NCBI GenBank assembly: GCA_041166385.1
Contig: JBEEFW010000106.1
Coordinates: forward strand, 4,227-68,226
DNA: 64,000 nt
DNA from: DASUCS01 sp041166385
Lineage (GTDB): Bacteria; Actinomycetota; Acidimicrobiia; Acidimicrobiales; JACDCH01
Direction of reading: 5' to 3'
Shown: one piece after another, positions 24,404 through 32,710 of the stretch
How the letters are laid out: each line of letters starts with the position of its first letter
Position numbering within the stretch: the first letter of the stretch is position 1
Translations under genes and position numbers: made by a program
Notes under the pieces: generated by a model
Told to the model about the DNA's origin: nothing
Seen by the model: only the letters and a program-made list of their open reading frames with translations
Databases searched by the model: none

Positions 24404-25520
24404 TGCTGTCTCGATTCGACCAGCGTTCCCAGGCTTCCAAGGCCATCGACTGCGCTATGCCCTTCGGCCGGTAACTGGGAGCAGATTTCTTGATCTGTTC
24501 CCAGTTACGCATCACCGCACCGGCATCGTCGGCCTGGACATCGGCGAATACGTGTGGATGGCGCGTGACGAGCTTGTCGTGGATCCCGCGGGCGACGTCG
24601 GCCAGCGTGAACGCGCCGTGCTCGCCGGCGAGCGTCGCATGGAAGCAGATCTGGAACAACAGATCGCCGAGCTCCTCCTCGAGGTGCTCGTAGCCCTCGC
24701 CGGTCTCGGGGTCGAGGAGCTCGATCGCCTCCAGCACTTCGTACGTCTCTTCGAGGAGGTGACGAGTCAGGGTCTTGTGCGTCTGCTCGCGATCCCACGG
24801 GCACCGCTCTCGCAACACGTGCACCAACTCGTCGAAGCGCGCCACCTCCGACGCCACCGCGGGCGCGCCCGTGTCGATCCACAGCGAGGTGAGGTGGTCC
24901 GGCGTAACGGAACGGTCGAGCTCGCTGCGCTCGACGGTCGTGATCGCCTCATCGGCCGCGCCGAGCCGTTGGAGCACAACGATCGGCGGGCCGTCGAGAT
25001 CGATCGAGAGCTTCACGTCGGAGAGCACCGTTTGGCTGTCGCATTGCGCGACGAGCAGCGGACCTCGCTCCCCCGCGGCCTCGACCGCGAAGCGGTGGCC
25101 GTCGATGATGCGAGCGCCGGCGTCTACCGGATCCACGCCGAGCCGCGTCCACGCGAGGTCGGCGAAGGACAGCGACGGCAGCACGTCGAGCTCGATGCGC
25201 TTCGCCGCGGCTTCGACGCGCAGCAACGCGACCGTGCGCTCGGCCACTGCCGGAGATCCGGGGACGGCATACAACACCTCCCCGTGCTCGCCCGCCGAGG
25301 TCACGAGGCGTTCGACGATCGCTCGATACACCTCGTCGAGTGACGCCGCGCGTTCGTAGAGGTCGTCGAACGACTCGGCGGGCTCGGCCATCGACGCCGC
25401 CGGGTGCCGCGTGGTGCGCAGAAAGCGAACGTGCACTCGCCCGATCGCGGCAGCAGTCGAAGTGGTGACGAGTTCGGGTCCAGCCGGGCCGAGACCCACG
25501 ACTGTGACCCGCGGGGTCAC
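24387..25520 (-). CDS. mazG: Nucleoside triphosphate pyrophosphohydrolase MazG with N-terminal tetrapyrrole-methylase-like domain
   Basis: 377 residues from GTG 25520 (GTGA overlap with the SurA-like gene). Residues 1-200 form a tetrapyrrole (corrin/porphyrin) methylase-like domain beginning RVTVVGLGPAGPELVTTST, as in Bacillus YabN. Residues about 225-377 are MazG: LRERCPWDREQTHKTLTRHL, LLEETYEVLEAIE with the EExxE metal motif, and EELGDLLFQICFHATLAGE. MazG hydrolyses non-canonical or excess NTPs to NMP and pyrophosphate. The methylase half is probably no longer catalytic. Location between mfd/surA and eno is conserved in actinobacteria. Confidence 0.95.
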   Translation of the reverse strand: MTPRVTVVGLGPAGPELVTTSTAAAIGRVHVRFLRTTRHPAASMAEPAESFDDLYERAASLDEVYRAIVERLVTSAGEHGEVLYAVPGSPAVAERTVALLRVEAAAKRIELDVLPSLSFADLAWTRLGVDPVDAGARIIDGHRFAVEAAGERGPLLVAQCDSQTVLSDVKLSIDLDGPPIVVLQRLGAADEAITTVERSELDRSVTPDHLTSLWIDTGAPAVASEVARFDELVHVLRERCPWDREQTHKTLTRHLLEETYEVLEAIELLDPETGEGYEHLEEELGDLLFQICFHATLAGEHGAFTLADVARGIHDKLVTRHPHVFADVQADDAGAVMRNWEQIKKSAPSYRPKGIAQSMALEAWERWSNRDSTTEQE

Positions 25521-26548
25521 GGCGAGTCGGAGGCAGACGACAGCGGCGACGACGACCCCTGATCGACCGCCGCGGTCGGTGGCGTGATCTGGAACGTCGT
25601 CGCGTCGAACGTGCCGTAGCGAGGGTCGATCGTCACCTGCGCGGCGGAGCGCGCCTGCGACAGCCACTGGCTGAACGCCTGGCTGGCGGCCGTGCTGGCG
25701 AGCTCGTCGGCCTGCGCCTGCACTTCATCGAGCGATGCCACCTGCCGACCGGTCAGCTTCAGGATGCTGACACCGGTCTGACCCGGAATGGGATCGAGGA
25801 CGTCGCCGACGTTCGCGCGCTGCAACACCTGCACGAGACTGGCGTTGAAGCGGCCGGCCAGCACGCAGCCGGCGTCGCCGTTGGTCGCCTTGGTCGCCTC
25901 GTCGACCGACACCTGCTGCACAAGCGTGGCGAAGTCGGCTCCGGCGCGCAGTTGCGCGACCACGGAGTCGGCCGTGGCTTGATCCGGCACGGCGATGAGC
26001 GAGATGCACATCTTGGTGAAGTCGTCAGGATGGTTGGCGTAGTAGGTGTCGGCCTCGTTACCGCACTGTGCTCCAGCGAGATCGGTCTCGAGCGCCAGCA
26101 GCTCGGTGTTCCGGCGGACGAGCACGTCCTGGTACGACGTCGGGAACTTGGCCAGCAGCGCCTCGCCCTTGGTGGCGTCGCCGTTGCCGATCTGCAGCAT
26201 CGCCTCGTTCCTGGCTCGGAGGCGGCAGGCGTCGGTCACGCCGAGCTTCCGCTTCGCGAACTCGTCGTGCACGAGGGAGTAGTAGATGTCTTGGAGGAGA
26301 ACCTGGGACACGAAGCCGGCGTCGTACGAGCCAGGAGTCGCGCCCGTCACGGTCGCCCCACCCGCGCTGGCATTCGACTGGAGACCGTTGAGGTAGTCGG
26401 TGTTCGCGCTGATGGCGTTCAGTTCGTCGACCAGGTCGCTGGTCGGGATCTTCGAGCCGTTGACGGTGGCCGCGGGCGCGCTCGACTTCTCGGCGCAGGC
26501 CGCACCGAGGGCGACCGTGCAGAGGACAAGCGCGGCAAGGCGTTTCAC
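25517..26548 (-). CDS. SurA-like peptidyl-prolyl isomerase lipoprotein
   Basis: 343 residues from GTG 26548 (GTGA overlap with mfd). A signal peptide ends in LGAAC (Cys19), giving a lipid-anchored extracytoplasmic protein. The SurA N-terminal helical domain follows (TVNGSKIPTSDLVDELNAIS, QVLLQDIYYSLVHDEFAKRK), then a parvulin-like segment (MCISLIAVPDQATADSVVAQ, LRAGADFATLVQQVS, LDPIPGQTGVSILKLTGRQV). The C-terminus is Ser/Pro-rich. Such proteins fold or escort exported proteins. Whether the parvulin part is active is uncertain. Confidence 0.88.
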   Translation of the reverse strand: MKRLAALVLCTVALGAACAEKSSAPAATVNGSKIPTSDLVDELNAISANTDYLNGLQSNASAGGATVTGATPGSYDAGFVSQVLLQDIYYSLVHDEFAKRKLGVTDACRLRARNEAMLQIGNGDATKGEALLAKFPTSYQDVLVRRNTELLALETDLAGAQCGNEADTYYANHPDDFTKMCISLIAVPDQATADSVVAQLRAGADFATLVQQVSVDEATKATNGDAGCVLAGRFNASLVQVLQRANVGDVLDPIPGQTGVSILKLTGRQVASLDEVQAQADELASTAASQAFSQWLSQARSAAQVTIDPRYGTFDATTFQITPPTAAVDQGSSSPLSSASDSP

Positions 26549-29500
26549 GAGCCGCCGAGGTTAGAGGGTTCGTCGGGCGCGACGGAATCGGGGGGAACCA
26601 GCGTCTGAAGGAACGTGACGAGCCCTTCCACCAGCTCGCCGGGCTTGCGTACCGGCAGCTGCAGCTGCTTCGCCTCCGGCTTGTAGACGGCTTCCTCCAC
26701 CAGGCGAGCGAGGCGGACCTCCTGGCTGACCTTCAGCTCCAGCGGGCTGAGGCGCACGATGTACGCGGGACCGCCGAACCCTGGTCCCTTGCTCACGTTG
26801 ATCTCGCGGATGCCCGTGCGAGCGCACTCGGCCCGCAGTCGAGCCACGTCGAGCAACGCCGCGGCCGTCGGCGGCACCGGGCCGTACCGGTCCTCCCACT
26901 CCGCACGGATGTCCACGACCTCTTCCCGCGTCGTGACCGCCGCGAGCCGGCGGTAGGCCTCGAGCCGGAGGTCTTCCCGAACGACGTAGTCCTTGGGCAG
27001 GTTGGCGTCGATCGGCAGGTCGAGCTTGATCTCCGCGGGCTCGCGCAGCGGCTCACCCTTCAACTCGGCGACGGCTTCGTTCACCATCTGGCAGTACAGG
27101 TCGTACCCGACCGCAGCGATGTGGCCGGACTGGCCGGTGCCCAGCAAGTTGCCCGCGCCGCGGATCTCGAGGTCGCGCATGGCGATCTTGAATCCACTGC
27201 CCAGCTCGGTCGTCTCGCCGATCGTCTTGAGGCGCTCGTAGGCCTCTTCCGTGAGCGGCTTCTCGGGCGGGTAGAAGAGGTAGGCGTACGCCCGCATCCC
27301 GGCTCGCCCGACGCGGCCGCGGAGCTGATGCAGCTGGCCGAGCCCGAGCCGGTCGGCTCGATCGACGACGAGCGTGTTCACCGTCGGCATGTCGATGCCG
27401 GACTCGATGATCGTCGTGCACACGAGCACGTCGTACTCGCCCTGCCAGAAGTCGAGCACGACCTTCTCGAGCGTTCCTTCGTCCATCTGCCCGTGGGCGA
27501 CGGCAACCCGCGCTTCGGGCACGAGCTCGCGGATGCCGGCCGCGGTGTGCTCGATGTCCATCACGCGGTTGTGCACGAAGAACACCTGGCCTTCACGCAG
27601 CAACTCGCGCCGGATCGCCTCGCCGGCGGCCCGCTCGTCGTAGGCGCCGACGTACGTGAGGATCGGCTGTCGCTCGGCCGGCGGGGTGTTGAGCAGCGTG
27701 AGATCGCGGATCCCGGTGAGGCTCATCTCCAACGTGCGCGGGATCGGTGTCGCCGTGAGCGTGAGCACATCAATGTCGGTCTTGAACTCCTTGATGCGCT
27801 CCTTGTGACTCACACCGAAGCGTTGCTCTTCGTCGACGACCAACAGACCGAGGTTCTTGAAATGGATGTCGTCGGACAGCAGTCGGTGCGTACCGATCAC
27901 GAGGTCGACGGTGCCGTCGGCGAGGCCTTGCACGACCTTCTCCGCCTGCTTCGGCGTGAGAAATCGCGAGAGCACCTCGACGCGCACGGGATAGCCCGAG
28001 AACCGCTCGGCGAACGTCTGGCCGTGCTGCTGCGCGAGCAGCGTCGTCGGTACGAGCACGGCCACTTGCTTGCCGTCCTGCACGGCCTTGAACGCGGCGC
28101 GAATGGCCACCTCGGTCTTGCCGAAGCCGACGTCACCGCACACCAGGCGATCCATCGGTCGCGCCTGCTCCATGTCGGCTTTCACGTCGACGATCGCCTG
28201 CATCTGGTCGACGGTCTCCTGGTACGGGAACGCGTCTTCGAGCTCTCGTTGCCACGGCGTGTCCGTCGGAAACGCGTGGCCCGGACTGTGCACGCGGGTC
28301 TGGTACAGCACGACGAGCTCTTGCGCGATCTGCGTGACCTCGGCCTTCACCCTGGCCTTGGTCTTGGCCCAGTCGGCGCCGCCAAGCTTGCTGAGCGTCG
28401 GCTGCTCGCCGCCGGTGTAGTGACGGACGGTGTCGATCTGGTCGGAGGGGACGTAGAGCTTGTCGTCGCCGCGGTACTCGAGCAGGAGGTAGTCGCGCTC
28501 GACGCCGTTGATGGCGCGCTTCACCATGCCACCAAATCGCGCGACGCCGTGCTGGTGGTGCACGACGTAGTCGCCGGGAGACAGGTCGTCGAAGAACTTC
28601 GCAGCGTCGGTGCGCCGACGCGTGCGGGCCGGACGGTGGGCCCGCCGCCGGCCGGTGAGATCGGCTTCGGCCAGCACGGCGAGCTTGATCGCCGGGAGGA
28701 TGAAGCCACGCTCCAACGACGCAATCTCGAGTTCGGGCTCGAGGCCGTGCTCGTCGAGCAGCCGGCGGATGCGACTGGCAGATGCCTCGTTGTCGGCGCC
28801 GACGACGATGCGGTAGCCCTGCTGGCGCAAGTTGGCCAGCTGGCTCATGAGGCGATCGCCGTTGCCGACGACGGGATCCCAGCCCATCGCCTGGATGGTC
28901 GTGACGCTTGGCCCTTCCGGCGCGACCGTCATCGTCCAGGCCGGCGCGTCGGTGTGCGCGAGGAGCCGATCGAACGGCATGTGCAGGCTCGGGAACTCGG
29001 TGGTGCCCGCGACGTCGGCGCCCCACGTCTTCGCCAGGGTGCGGGCCAGGTCGGCCTCTTCAGCGAGGATGTCGGCGGCGCGATCGCGGAGCCGTTTTGG
29101 CTCGACGAGGATGATCTGCGCGTCGGCCGGCAGGAGGTCGAGCAGCACGTGTTCGCGATCTGCGAGCCACGGCAACCACGACTCCATACCATCGAAGGTC
29201 AGTCCGTTGGCCAGGCGCTCCCACTGCTCGCGTCCCCACGGCTCGCGGGCGATGAGGCGGTCCGCGCGCTCGCGGACTTCGTCGCTCGGCAAGAGCTCGC
29301 GAGACGGGAAAATGACGACACGGTCGAGCGCGTCCGTCGAGCGCTGGTCGCTCACCGAGAAGTCACTGAGCCGGTCGATCTCGTCGCCCCAGAGGTCGAC
29401 GCGCACGGGCGTGTCCGCCGTCGACGGGAAGATGTCGACGATCGAGCCACGCACCGCGACCTCGCCTCGGTGCTCGACCTGCTCCTCACGGCGGTAGCCC

Positions 29501-29973
29501 GCCTGCACCAGCGCGGACACGAGCTCGTCGCGGTCGCGTCGCTGCCCGATCTCGACCTCGATCGGTTCGACCTTCTCGACGTCAGGCCCGAGACGTTGGG
29601 CCAGCGCCCGGATCGGCGCGATCACGACGTCGGGCGCGCGCTTCGGGTCGAGCAGCCGCCAGATCGTGCGCAGTCGCCGGCCCATCGTCTCGACGCCGGG
29701 GCTCACCCGCTCGAACGGCAGCGTCTCCCAGGCGGGGAACAGGTCGACACGGTCAGGGCCGAGGAAGGCACCGAGGTCGTGGGCCAGGCGCTCGCCGTCC
29801 GCCGTCGTCGGCACGGCGACCAGATACGGGCGGCGCCTCGTGGTCTCCACGAGCCCGGCGATCGTGAACGCTCGAGCCGGCTCGGGTACGGCGATGAGCG
29901 CGTTCGTCCGCCCCCGAACTTCCAAGAGGGCGGGGTCGTCGCGTAGCAGCTTCGGTAGATCGAACAAACTCAT
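26545..29973 (-). CDS. mfd: Transcription-repair coupling factor Mfd
   Basis: 1142 residues from ATG 29973. It has the UvrB-like N-terminal domain (VAVPTTADGERLAHDLGAFL; PAWETLPFERVSPGVETMGR), the CarD-like RNA polymerase-binding domain (LSPGDYVVHHQHGVARFGG near residue 460), the RecG-like ATPase (CGDVGFGKTEVAIRAAFKAV near 614, LLVVDEEQRFGVSHKERIKE near 714), TATPIPRTLEMSL, QLHQLRGRVGRAGMRAYAY, and the TRCF C-terminal domain. Mfd removes RNA polymerase stalled at DNA damage and recruits UvrA. A TAGGGT box (29992-29987) lies 13 nt upstream of the start. It heads mfd-surA-mazG. Confidence 0.97.
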   Translation of the reverse strand: MSLFDLPKLLRDDPALLEVRGRTNALIAVPEPARAFTIAGLVETTRRRPYLVAVPTTADGERLAHDLGAFLGPDRVDLFPAWETLPFERVSPGVETMGRRLRTIWRLLDPKRAPDVVIAPIRALAQRLGPDVEKVEPIEVEIGQRRDRDELVSALVQAGYRREEQVEHRGEVAVRGSIVDIFPSTADTPVRVDLWGDEIDRLSDFSVSDQRSTDALDRVVIFPSRELLPSDEVRERADRLIAREPWGREQWERLANGLTFDGMESWLPWLADREHVLLDLLPADAQIILVEPKRLRDRAADILAEEADLARTLAKTWGADVAGTTEFPSLHMPFDRLLAHTDAPAWTMTVAPEGPSVTTIQAMGWDPVVGNGDRLMSQLANLRQQGYRIVVGADNEASASRIRRLLDEHGLEPELEIASLERGFILPAIKLAVLAEADLTGRRRAHRPARTRRRTDAAKFFDDLSPGDYVVHHQHGVARFGGMVKRAINGVERDYLLLEYRGDDKLYVPSDQIDTVRHYTGGEQPTLSKLGGADWAKTKARVKAEVTQIAQELVVLYQTRVHSPGHAFPTDTPWQRELEDAFPYQETVDQMQAIVDVKADMEQARPMDRLVCGDVGFGKTEVAIRAAFKAVQDGKQVAVLVPTTLLAQQHGQTFAERFSGYPVRVEVLSRFLTPKQAEKVVQGLADGTVDLVIGTHRLLSDDIHFKNLGLLVVDEEQRFGVSHKERIKEFKTDIDVLTLTATPIPRTLEMSLTGIRDLTLLNTPPAERQPILTYVGAYDERAAGEAIRRELLREGQVFFVHNRVMDIEHTAAGIRELVPEARVAVAHGQMDEGTLEKVVLDFWQGEYDVLVCTTIIESGIDMPTVNTLVVDRADRLGLGQLHQLRGRVGRAGMRAYAYLFYPPEKPLTEEAYERLKTIGETTELGSGFKIAMRDLEIRGAGNLLGTGQSGHIAAVGYDLYCQMVNEAVAELKGEPLREPAEIKLDLPIDANLPKDYVVREDLRLEAYRRLAAVTTREEVVDIRAEWEDRYGPVPPTAAALLDVARLRAECARTGIREINVSKGPGFGGPAYIVRLSPLELKVSQEVRLARLVEEAVYKPEAKQLQLPVRKPGELVEGLVTFLQTLVPPDSVAPDEPSNLGGS

Positions 29974-29986
29974 CGACAGCCGAACA

Positions 29987-29992
29987 ACCCTA
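29987..29992 (-). promoter_or_regulatory. -10 box of mfd
   Basis: TAGGGT on the minus strand, 13 nt before ATG 29973, giving a very short leader without a Shine-Dalgarno. Confidence 0.45.
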
Positions 29993-30019
29993 CCGGCGGT
30001 CGGTGCCAAGGCCGCCCGA

Positions 30020-30040
30020 GGTCGTGGCTTCGCCACGACC
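30020..30040. repeat. Small hairpin next to the 44-bp dyad
   Basis: GGTCGTGGC-TTC-GCCACGACC: 9-bp perfect arms and a 3-nt loop, directly abutting the 44-bp palindrome. Together they fill the gap between the GNAT gene end and the mfd promoter. Confidence 0.6.
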
Positions 30041-30084
30041 GACATTGTTTGGTGATTCGATGCATCGAATTACCAAACAATGTC
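30041..30084. terminator. 44-bp near-perfect palindrome downstream of GNAT gene
   Basis: Arms 30041-30062 and 30063-30084 are reverse complements except for one position (a G/A, tolerable as G-U in RNA). The outer part is ACATTGTTTGGT and the centre ATTCGATGCATCGAAT. It lies 20 nt after the stop of the minus-strand GNAT gene and about 50 bp upstream of the mfd -10 box. It has no sequence match to the 48-bp hairpins elsewhere in the window, but a similar stem length. Probable terminator or protein-binding dyad. Confidence 0.6.
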
Positions 30085-30104
30085 GCCTCCGGCTCGGGTG
30101 ACTT

Positions 30105-30884
30105 TTAGTCAGGGCGGAGCCACATCGTCCATCTGGTGAGGGCGGTGTAGCCGAGACGTTCGTAGACCGGACGTCCCAGATCGCTGGCGATGAGGATCGC
30201 GGGCAGCGTCGGGTCGGCGGTCGTGGCCGCCCAGGTGACCGCGGCGCCGTACCCGCGACCGCGGAAGCCTTCCAACGTCGCGATCATCTCCACGTTGTTG
30301 ACTCCTCCGGCGACGTGCGCGGCGGCCGTCGCGACGGGCTGGCCGTCGACCAACCCGACCCACAGCCGCGTCGCGCCGCCGAGCACGCGCTCGTCACAGA
30401 ACCCGCCCCATGTATACGGCTGCAGATCGGGCATCGGGTAGCCGTCGACCAACGTGCGCTCGAACACCTCGAGGCCCGGCCGGTCGACGACCTCGTGGAT
30501 GTGCAAATCGCGCGGCACCAGAGGCATCTCCGCCGCGCCGGGCAAGCGCGCCATCAGCGGCGGATGGCCGATCAGTTGCCACCCGCTCGCGCCCAGGTCC
30601 GGCGTGGCGTACGGGCTGATCAGCGTGACCGGCACACCAGGAGGCACGACCGCCTCGATGCGCGCCAGCACTGCTTCCCAGTCGTGCGGATCGGCCAGCA
30701 CGACCGCGCCGTTGACGAACATGCCCCGGTCGCCGAGCCACGCAACGGCCAGCCCGCCCTCGTTGACCCAGGGGCGGTCAACGGCCTTGGCGTGATGGAG
30801 CGCCCGGTCGGCGATGCTCCATGCGGCCCGATCAGTCAGCGTGTCGAAGTCCACGAACGATCGACGGTAGTTCCGTGCTGGCAT
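30105..30884 (-). CDS. GNAT family N-acetyltransferase with extra N-terminal domain
   Basis: 259 residues. The C-terminal half is a GNAT domain: VATAAAHVAGGVNNVEMIAT then LEGFRGRGYGAAVTWAATTA (acetyl-CoA loop R/QxxGxG/A as RGRGYG, near residue 206) and IASDLGRPVYERLGYTALTR. The first ~120 residues form a degenerate second domain (ALHHAKAVDRPWVNEGG, VPVTLISPYATPDLG), as in two-domain GNATs where only one half is active. Substrate unknown. It is transcribed divergently from the SRPBCC gene and ends before two palindromes. Confidence 0.82.
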   Translation of the reverse strand: MPARNYRRSFVDFDTLTDRAAWSIADRALHHAKAVDRPWVNEGGLAVAWLGDRGMFVNGAVVLADPHDWEAVLARIEAVVPPGVPVTLISPYATPDLGASGWQLIGHPPLMARLPGAAEMPLVPRDLHIHEVVDRPGLEVFERTLVDGYPMPDLQPYTWGGFCDERVLGGATRLWVGLVDGQPVATAAAHVAGGVNNVEMIATLEGFRGRGYGAAVTWAATTADPTLPAILIASDLGRPVYERLGYTALTRWTMWLRPD

Positions 30885-30896
30885 TGCCGTCTGGCG

Positions 30897-30902
30897 TAGT
30901 GT
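30897..30902 (+). promoter_or_regulatory. -10 box of SRPBCC gene
   Basis: TAGTGT, 8 nt before GTG 30911. The overlapping minus-strand hexamer TACGCC (one base short of TAnnnT) could serve the divergent GNAT gene. Confidence 0.45.
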
Positions 30903-30910
30903 CCGCGACC

Positions 30911-31366
30911 GTGGGCGAAGCCAAGATCCACATCGCGGCGGGTGCTGACACCGTCTACGCGATGGTCTCCGACATCACTCGCATGGGTGAGTGGAGCCCC
31001 GAGAACACCGGCGGCGAATGGCTGGACGGCGCCACCGGTCCGACCGTTGGCGCGCGGTTCAAGGGCAAGAACAAACGCAAGGGCGGCTGGAGCACGAAAT
31101 GCACCGTCACCGCCGCCGACCCAGGCCGCGAGTTCGCGTTCGACGTCGGCAAAGGCGAGACGAGGTGGCGCTACCGCTTCGAGCCGGCTGGCGACGGCAC
31201 GGATGTCGTCGAGTCCTTCGAGATCGTGAAGGAGCCGGGTGCCATCGCTCGCTACTTCACCAAAGTCGGTACGGGCCTTCCCTGGTCGGAACGTGAAGCC
31301 GACATGGTCAAGGGCATGCAAACCACGCTGGCGAACCTCAAGGCAACGGCCGAAGCCGCGAACTAG
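30911..31366 (+). CDS. SRPBCC family protein
   Basis: 151 residues from GTG 30911, chosen for the TAGTGT box 8 nt upstream; upstream codons overlap the GNAT start region. The START-like fold is visible: AKIHIAAGADTVYAMVSDIT at the N-terminus, the MGEWSPENTGGEWLDGATGP loop, GARFKGKNKRKGGWSTKCTV and REFAFDVGKGETRWRYRFEP strands, and a long C-terminal helix (ADMVKGMQTTLANLKATAEA). Such proteins bind hydrophobic ligands. This subtype is the polyketide cyclase/dehydrase-like one. Ligand unknown. It converges on pth with a 9-nt gap. Confidence 0.88.
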   Translation: MGEAKIHIAAGADTVYAMVSDITRMGEWSPENTGGEWLDGATGPTVGARFKGKNKRKGGWSTKCTVTAADPGREFAFDVGKGETRWRYRFEPAGDGTDVVESFEIVKEPGAIARYFTKVGTGLPWSEREADMVKGMQTTLANLKATAEAAN

Positions 31367-31375
31367 CAACGACCC

Positions 31376-31978
31376 TCAGGGCTGATCGGGCTCGCCGGCC
31401 TCGTTCCGGTTGTACACGCCCATCGCCGTCTCGACACCGTCGCGCACGATCATCTCGACGGCGTCGGCGGCCTGCTCGATCGCGATGTCGAGCTCGGTGC
31501 GCTCAGTCTTGCCCGGACGTCGTAGGACATGGTTGGCGCCGTCCTCCCGACCGGGAGGCTTGCCGACACCGATGCGCACGCGGACGAAACCGTCCGTGTG
31601 CAGGTGCGCCTTGATGGAACGAAGGCCATTGTTTCCCGCGAGCCCACCGCCGACCTTCACCTTGAGCCGGCCGGGCGGCAGGTCGAGCTCGTCGTGCACG
31701 ACGATGATGCGATCGACATCGTCGAGGAGGTCGAAGCGCCGGGCAAGCGTCGCGACCGCGATGCCGGAATCGTTGTAGTACGTCTGCGGCCACGCGAGCG
31801 CAACGCGCCGGCCGTTCATCGTGACCTCGCCAGTCAGCGCCCGAGCGCGATCGCGCTTGAGCCCGCCACCGTGCCGCTTCGCGAGCAGCGCGACGGTTTC
31901 GGCTCCGCAGTTGTGCCGGCTGCGCTCGTACTCCGCGCCCGGGTTGCCGAGGCCGACGACGAGATGTTCGGCCGGCAG
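31376..31978 (-). CDS. pth: Peptidyl-tRNA hydrolase, apparent CTG start
   Basis: 200 residues if translation starts at CTG 31978. The conserved N-terminus LVVGLGNPGAEYERSRHNCG (essential Asn and His) lies upstream of the first in-frame ATG (31819), so the ATG start would remove the active site. Between the rplY stop (TAG 31984) and that region there is no ATG, GTG or TTG. CTG 31978 lies 6 nt after AGGAG, an excellent Shine-Dalgarno inside the end of rplY. Other motifs: TYYNDSG, VVHDELDLPPGRLKVKVGGG and NNGLRSIKAHL. Pth frees peptides from dropped-off peptidyl-tRNA and is essential. Confidence 0.93.
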   Translation of the reverse strand: MPAEHLVVGLGNPGAEYERSRHNCGAETVALLAKRHGGGLKRDRARALTGEVTMNGRRVALAWPQTYYNDSGIAVATLARRFDLLDDVDRIIVVHDELDLPPGRLKVKVGGGLAGNNGLRSIKAHLHTDGFVRVRIGVGKPPGREDGANHVLRRPGKTERTELDIAIEQAADAVEMIVRDGVETAMGVYNRNEAGEPDQP

Positions 31979-31981
31979 CGT

Positions 31982-32659
31982 CTACTCCTCGCCGCCGCCC
32001 TCGGACGGCGCCTCTGGCGCGTCACCGCTCGGCCCGGCCTCGCCCTCGGCCGCTTCACCTTCGGCCAGCTCGCCTTCGACGGGCTCGGGCAGCTCCTCGA
32101 CCTGAGGCGCCGAACCGATGACGACAGGCTCTTCGGGGTCGACCTCGGTCTCGACGCCGTCCGGCAGCGTGAGGTCGCCGACGCGCACGGCATCGCCGAT
32201 CGTGAGCTCACTGATGTCTGCGGTGAGCTCGTTGGGGATCGCTCCGGGCTTCGCGCTGATCGTGAGGTGGAAGAGCGCCTGGTCGACCGTGCCGCCTTCG
32301 CGCGTCACCTGCTCGGCCTCGCCGACGAGCACGATCGGGACTTCGACCTCGATCGCCACGTCGCGGCTGACGCGCAGGAAGTCGATGTGCAGGACGCTGC
32401 GCTTGATCGGGTGGCGCTGCAGCTCCTTGACGATCGTCAGCTCGCTCGCATGACCGTCGATCTCGAGGTTGATGAGGGCGTTCATGCCGGCATCGGTCGT
32501 GAGCGCATGGCGCAGCTCACGCCACTCGACGCTCACGGTGACAGCGTCGCCGCCGAGCCCGTAGACGGTGGCGGGAACCTTGCCCTCGCCTCGCAAACGA
32601 TTGCTCGGACGTGAGCCGGTGGGACGGCCGGTATGGGCCGGAAGAGTGATCTCAGCCAT
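31982..32659 (-). CDS. rplY: Ribosomal protein bL25 (CTC form)
   Basis: 225 residues: an N-terminal bL25 domain (GRPTGSRPSNRLRGEGKVPA, TVYGLGGDAVTVSV) and the CTC/TL5 C-terminal domain (VEVPIVLVGEAEQVTREGGT, ISELTIGDAVRVGDLTLPDG). The tail is acidic, Gly/Glu-rich. It binds 5S rRNA in the large subunit. GGAG lies 7 nt before ATG 32659. It is followed 3 nt later by the CTG start of pth and forms the standard rplY-pth pair. Confidence 0.95.
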   Translation of the reverse strand: MAEITLPAHTGRPTGSRPSNRLRGEGKVPATVYGLGGDAVTVSVEWRELRHALTTDAGMNALINLEIDGHASELTIVKELQRHPIKRSVLHIDFLRVSRDVAIEVEVPIVLVGEAEQVTREGGTVDQALFHLTISAKPGAIPNELTADISELTIGDAVRVGDLTLPDGVETEVDPEEPVVIGSAPQVEELPEPVEGELAEGEAAEGEAGPSGDAPEAPSEGGGEE

Positions 32660-32710
32660 CGGAAGCTCCTACTTCAGAGATCGCGCCGGAGCGCTATTTG
32701 GGAAAGAGGC

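Noticed and set aside
27121..29946. 941-residue open frame antisense to mfd
   Set aside because: It is the GC-rich shadow of mfd: composition is dominated by Arg/Val/Asp/His, it has no family motif, and mfd is certain on the other strand.
31376..31819. pth as a 147-residue protein from ATG 31819
   Set aside because: This would remove the essential GLGNPG and SRHN motifs, which are encoded in frame just upstream.
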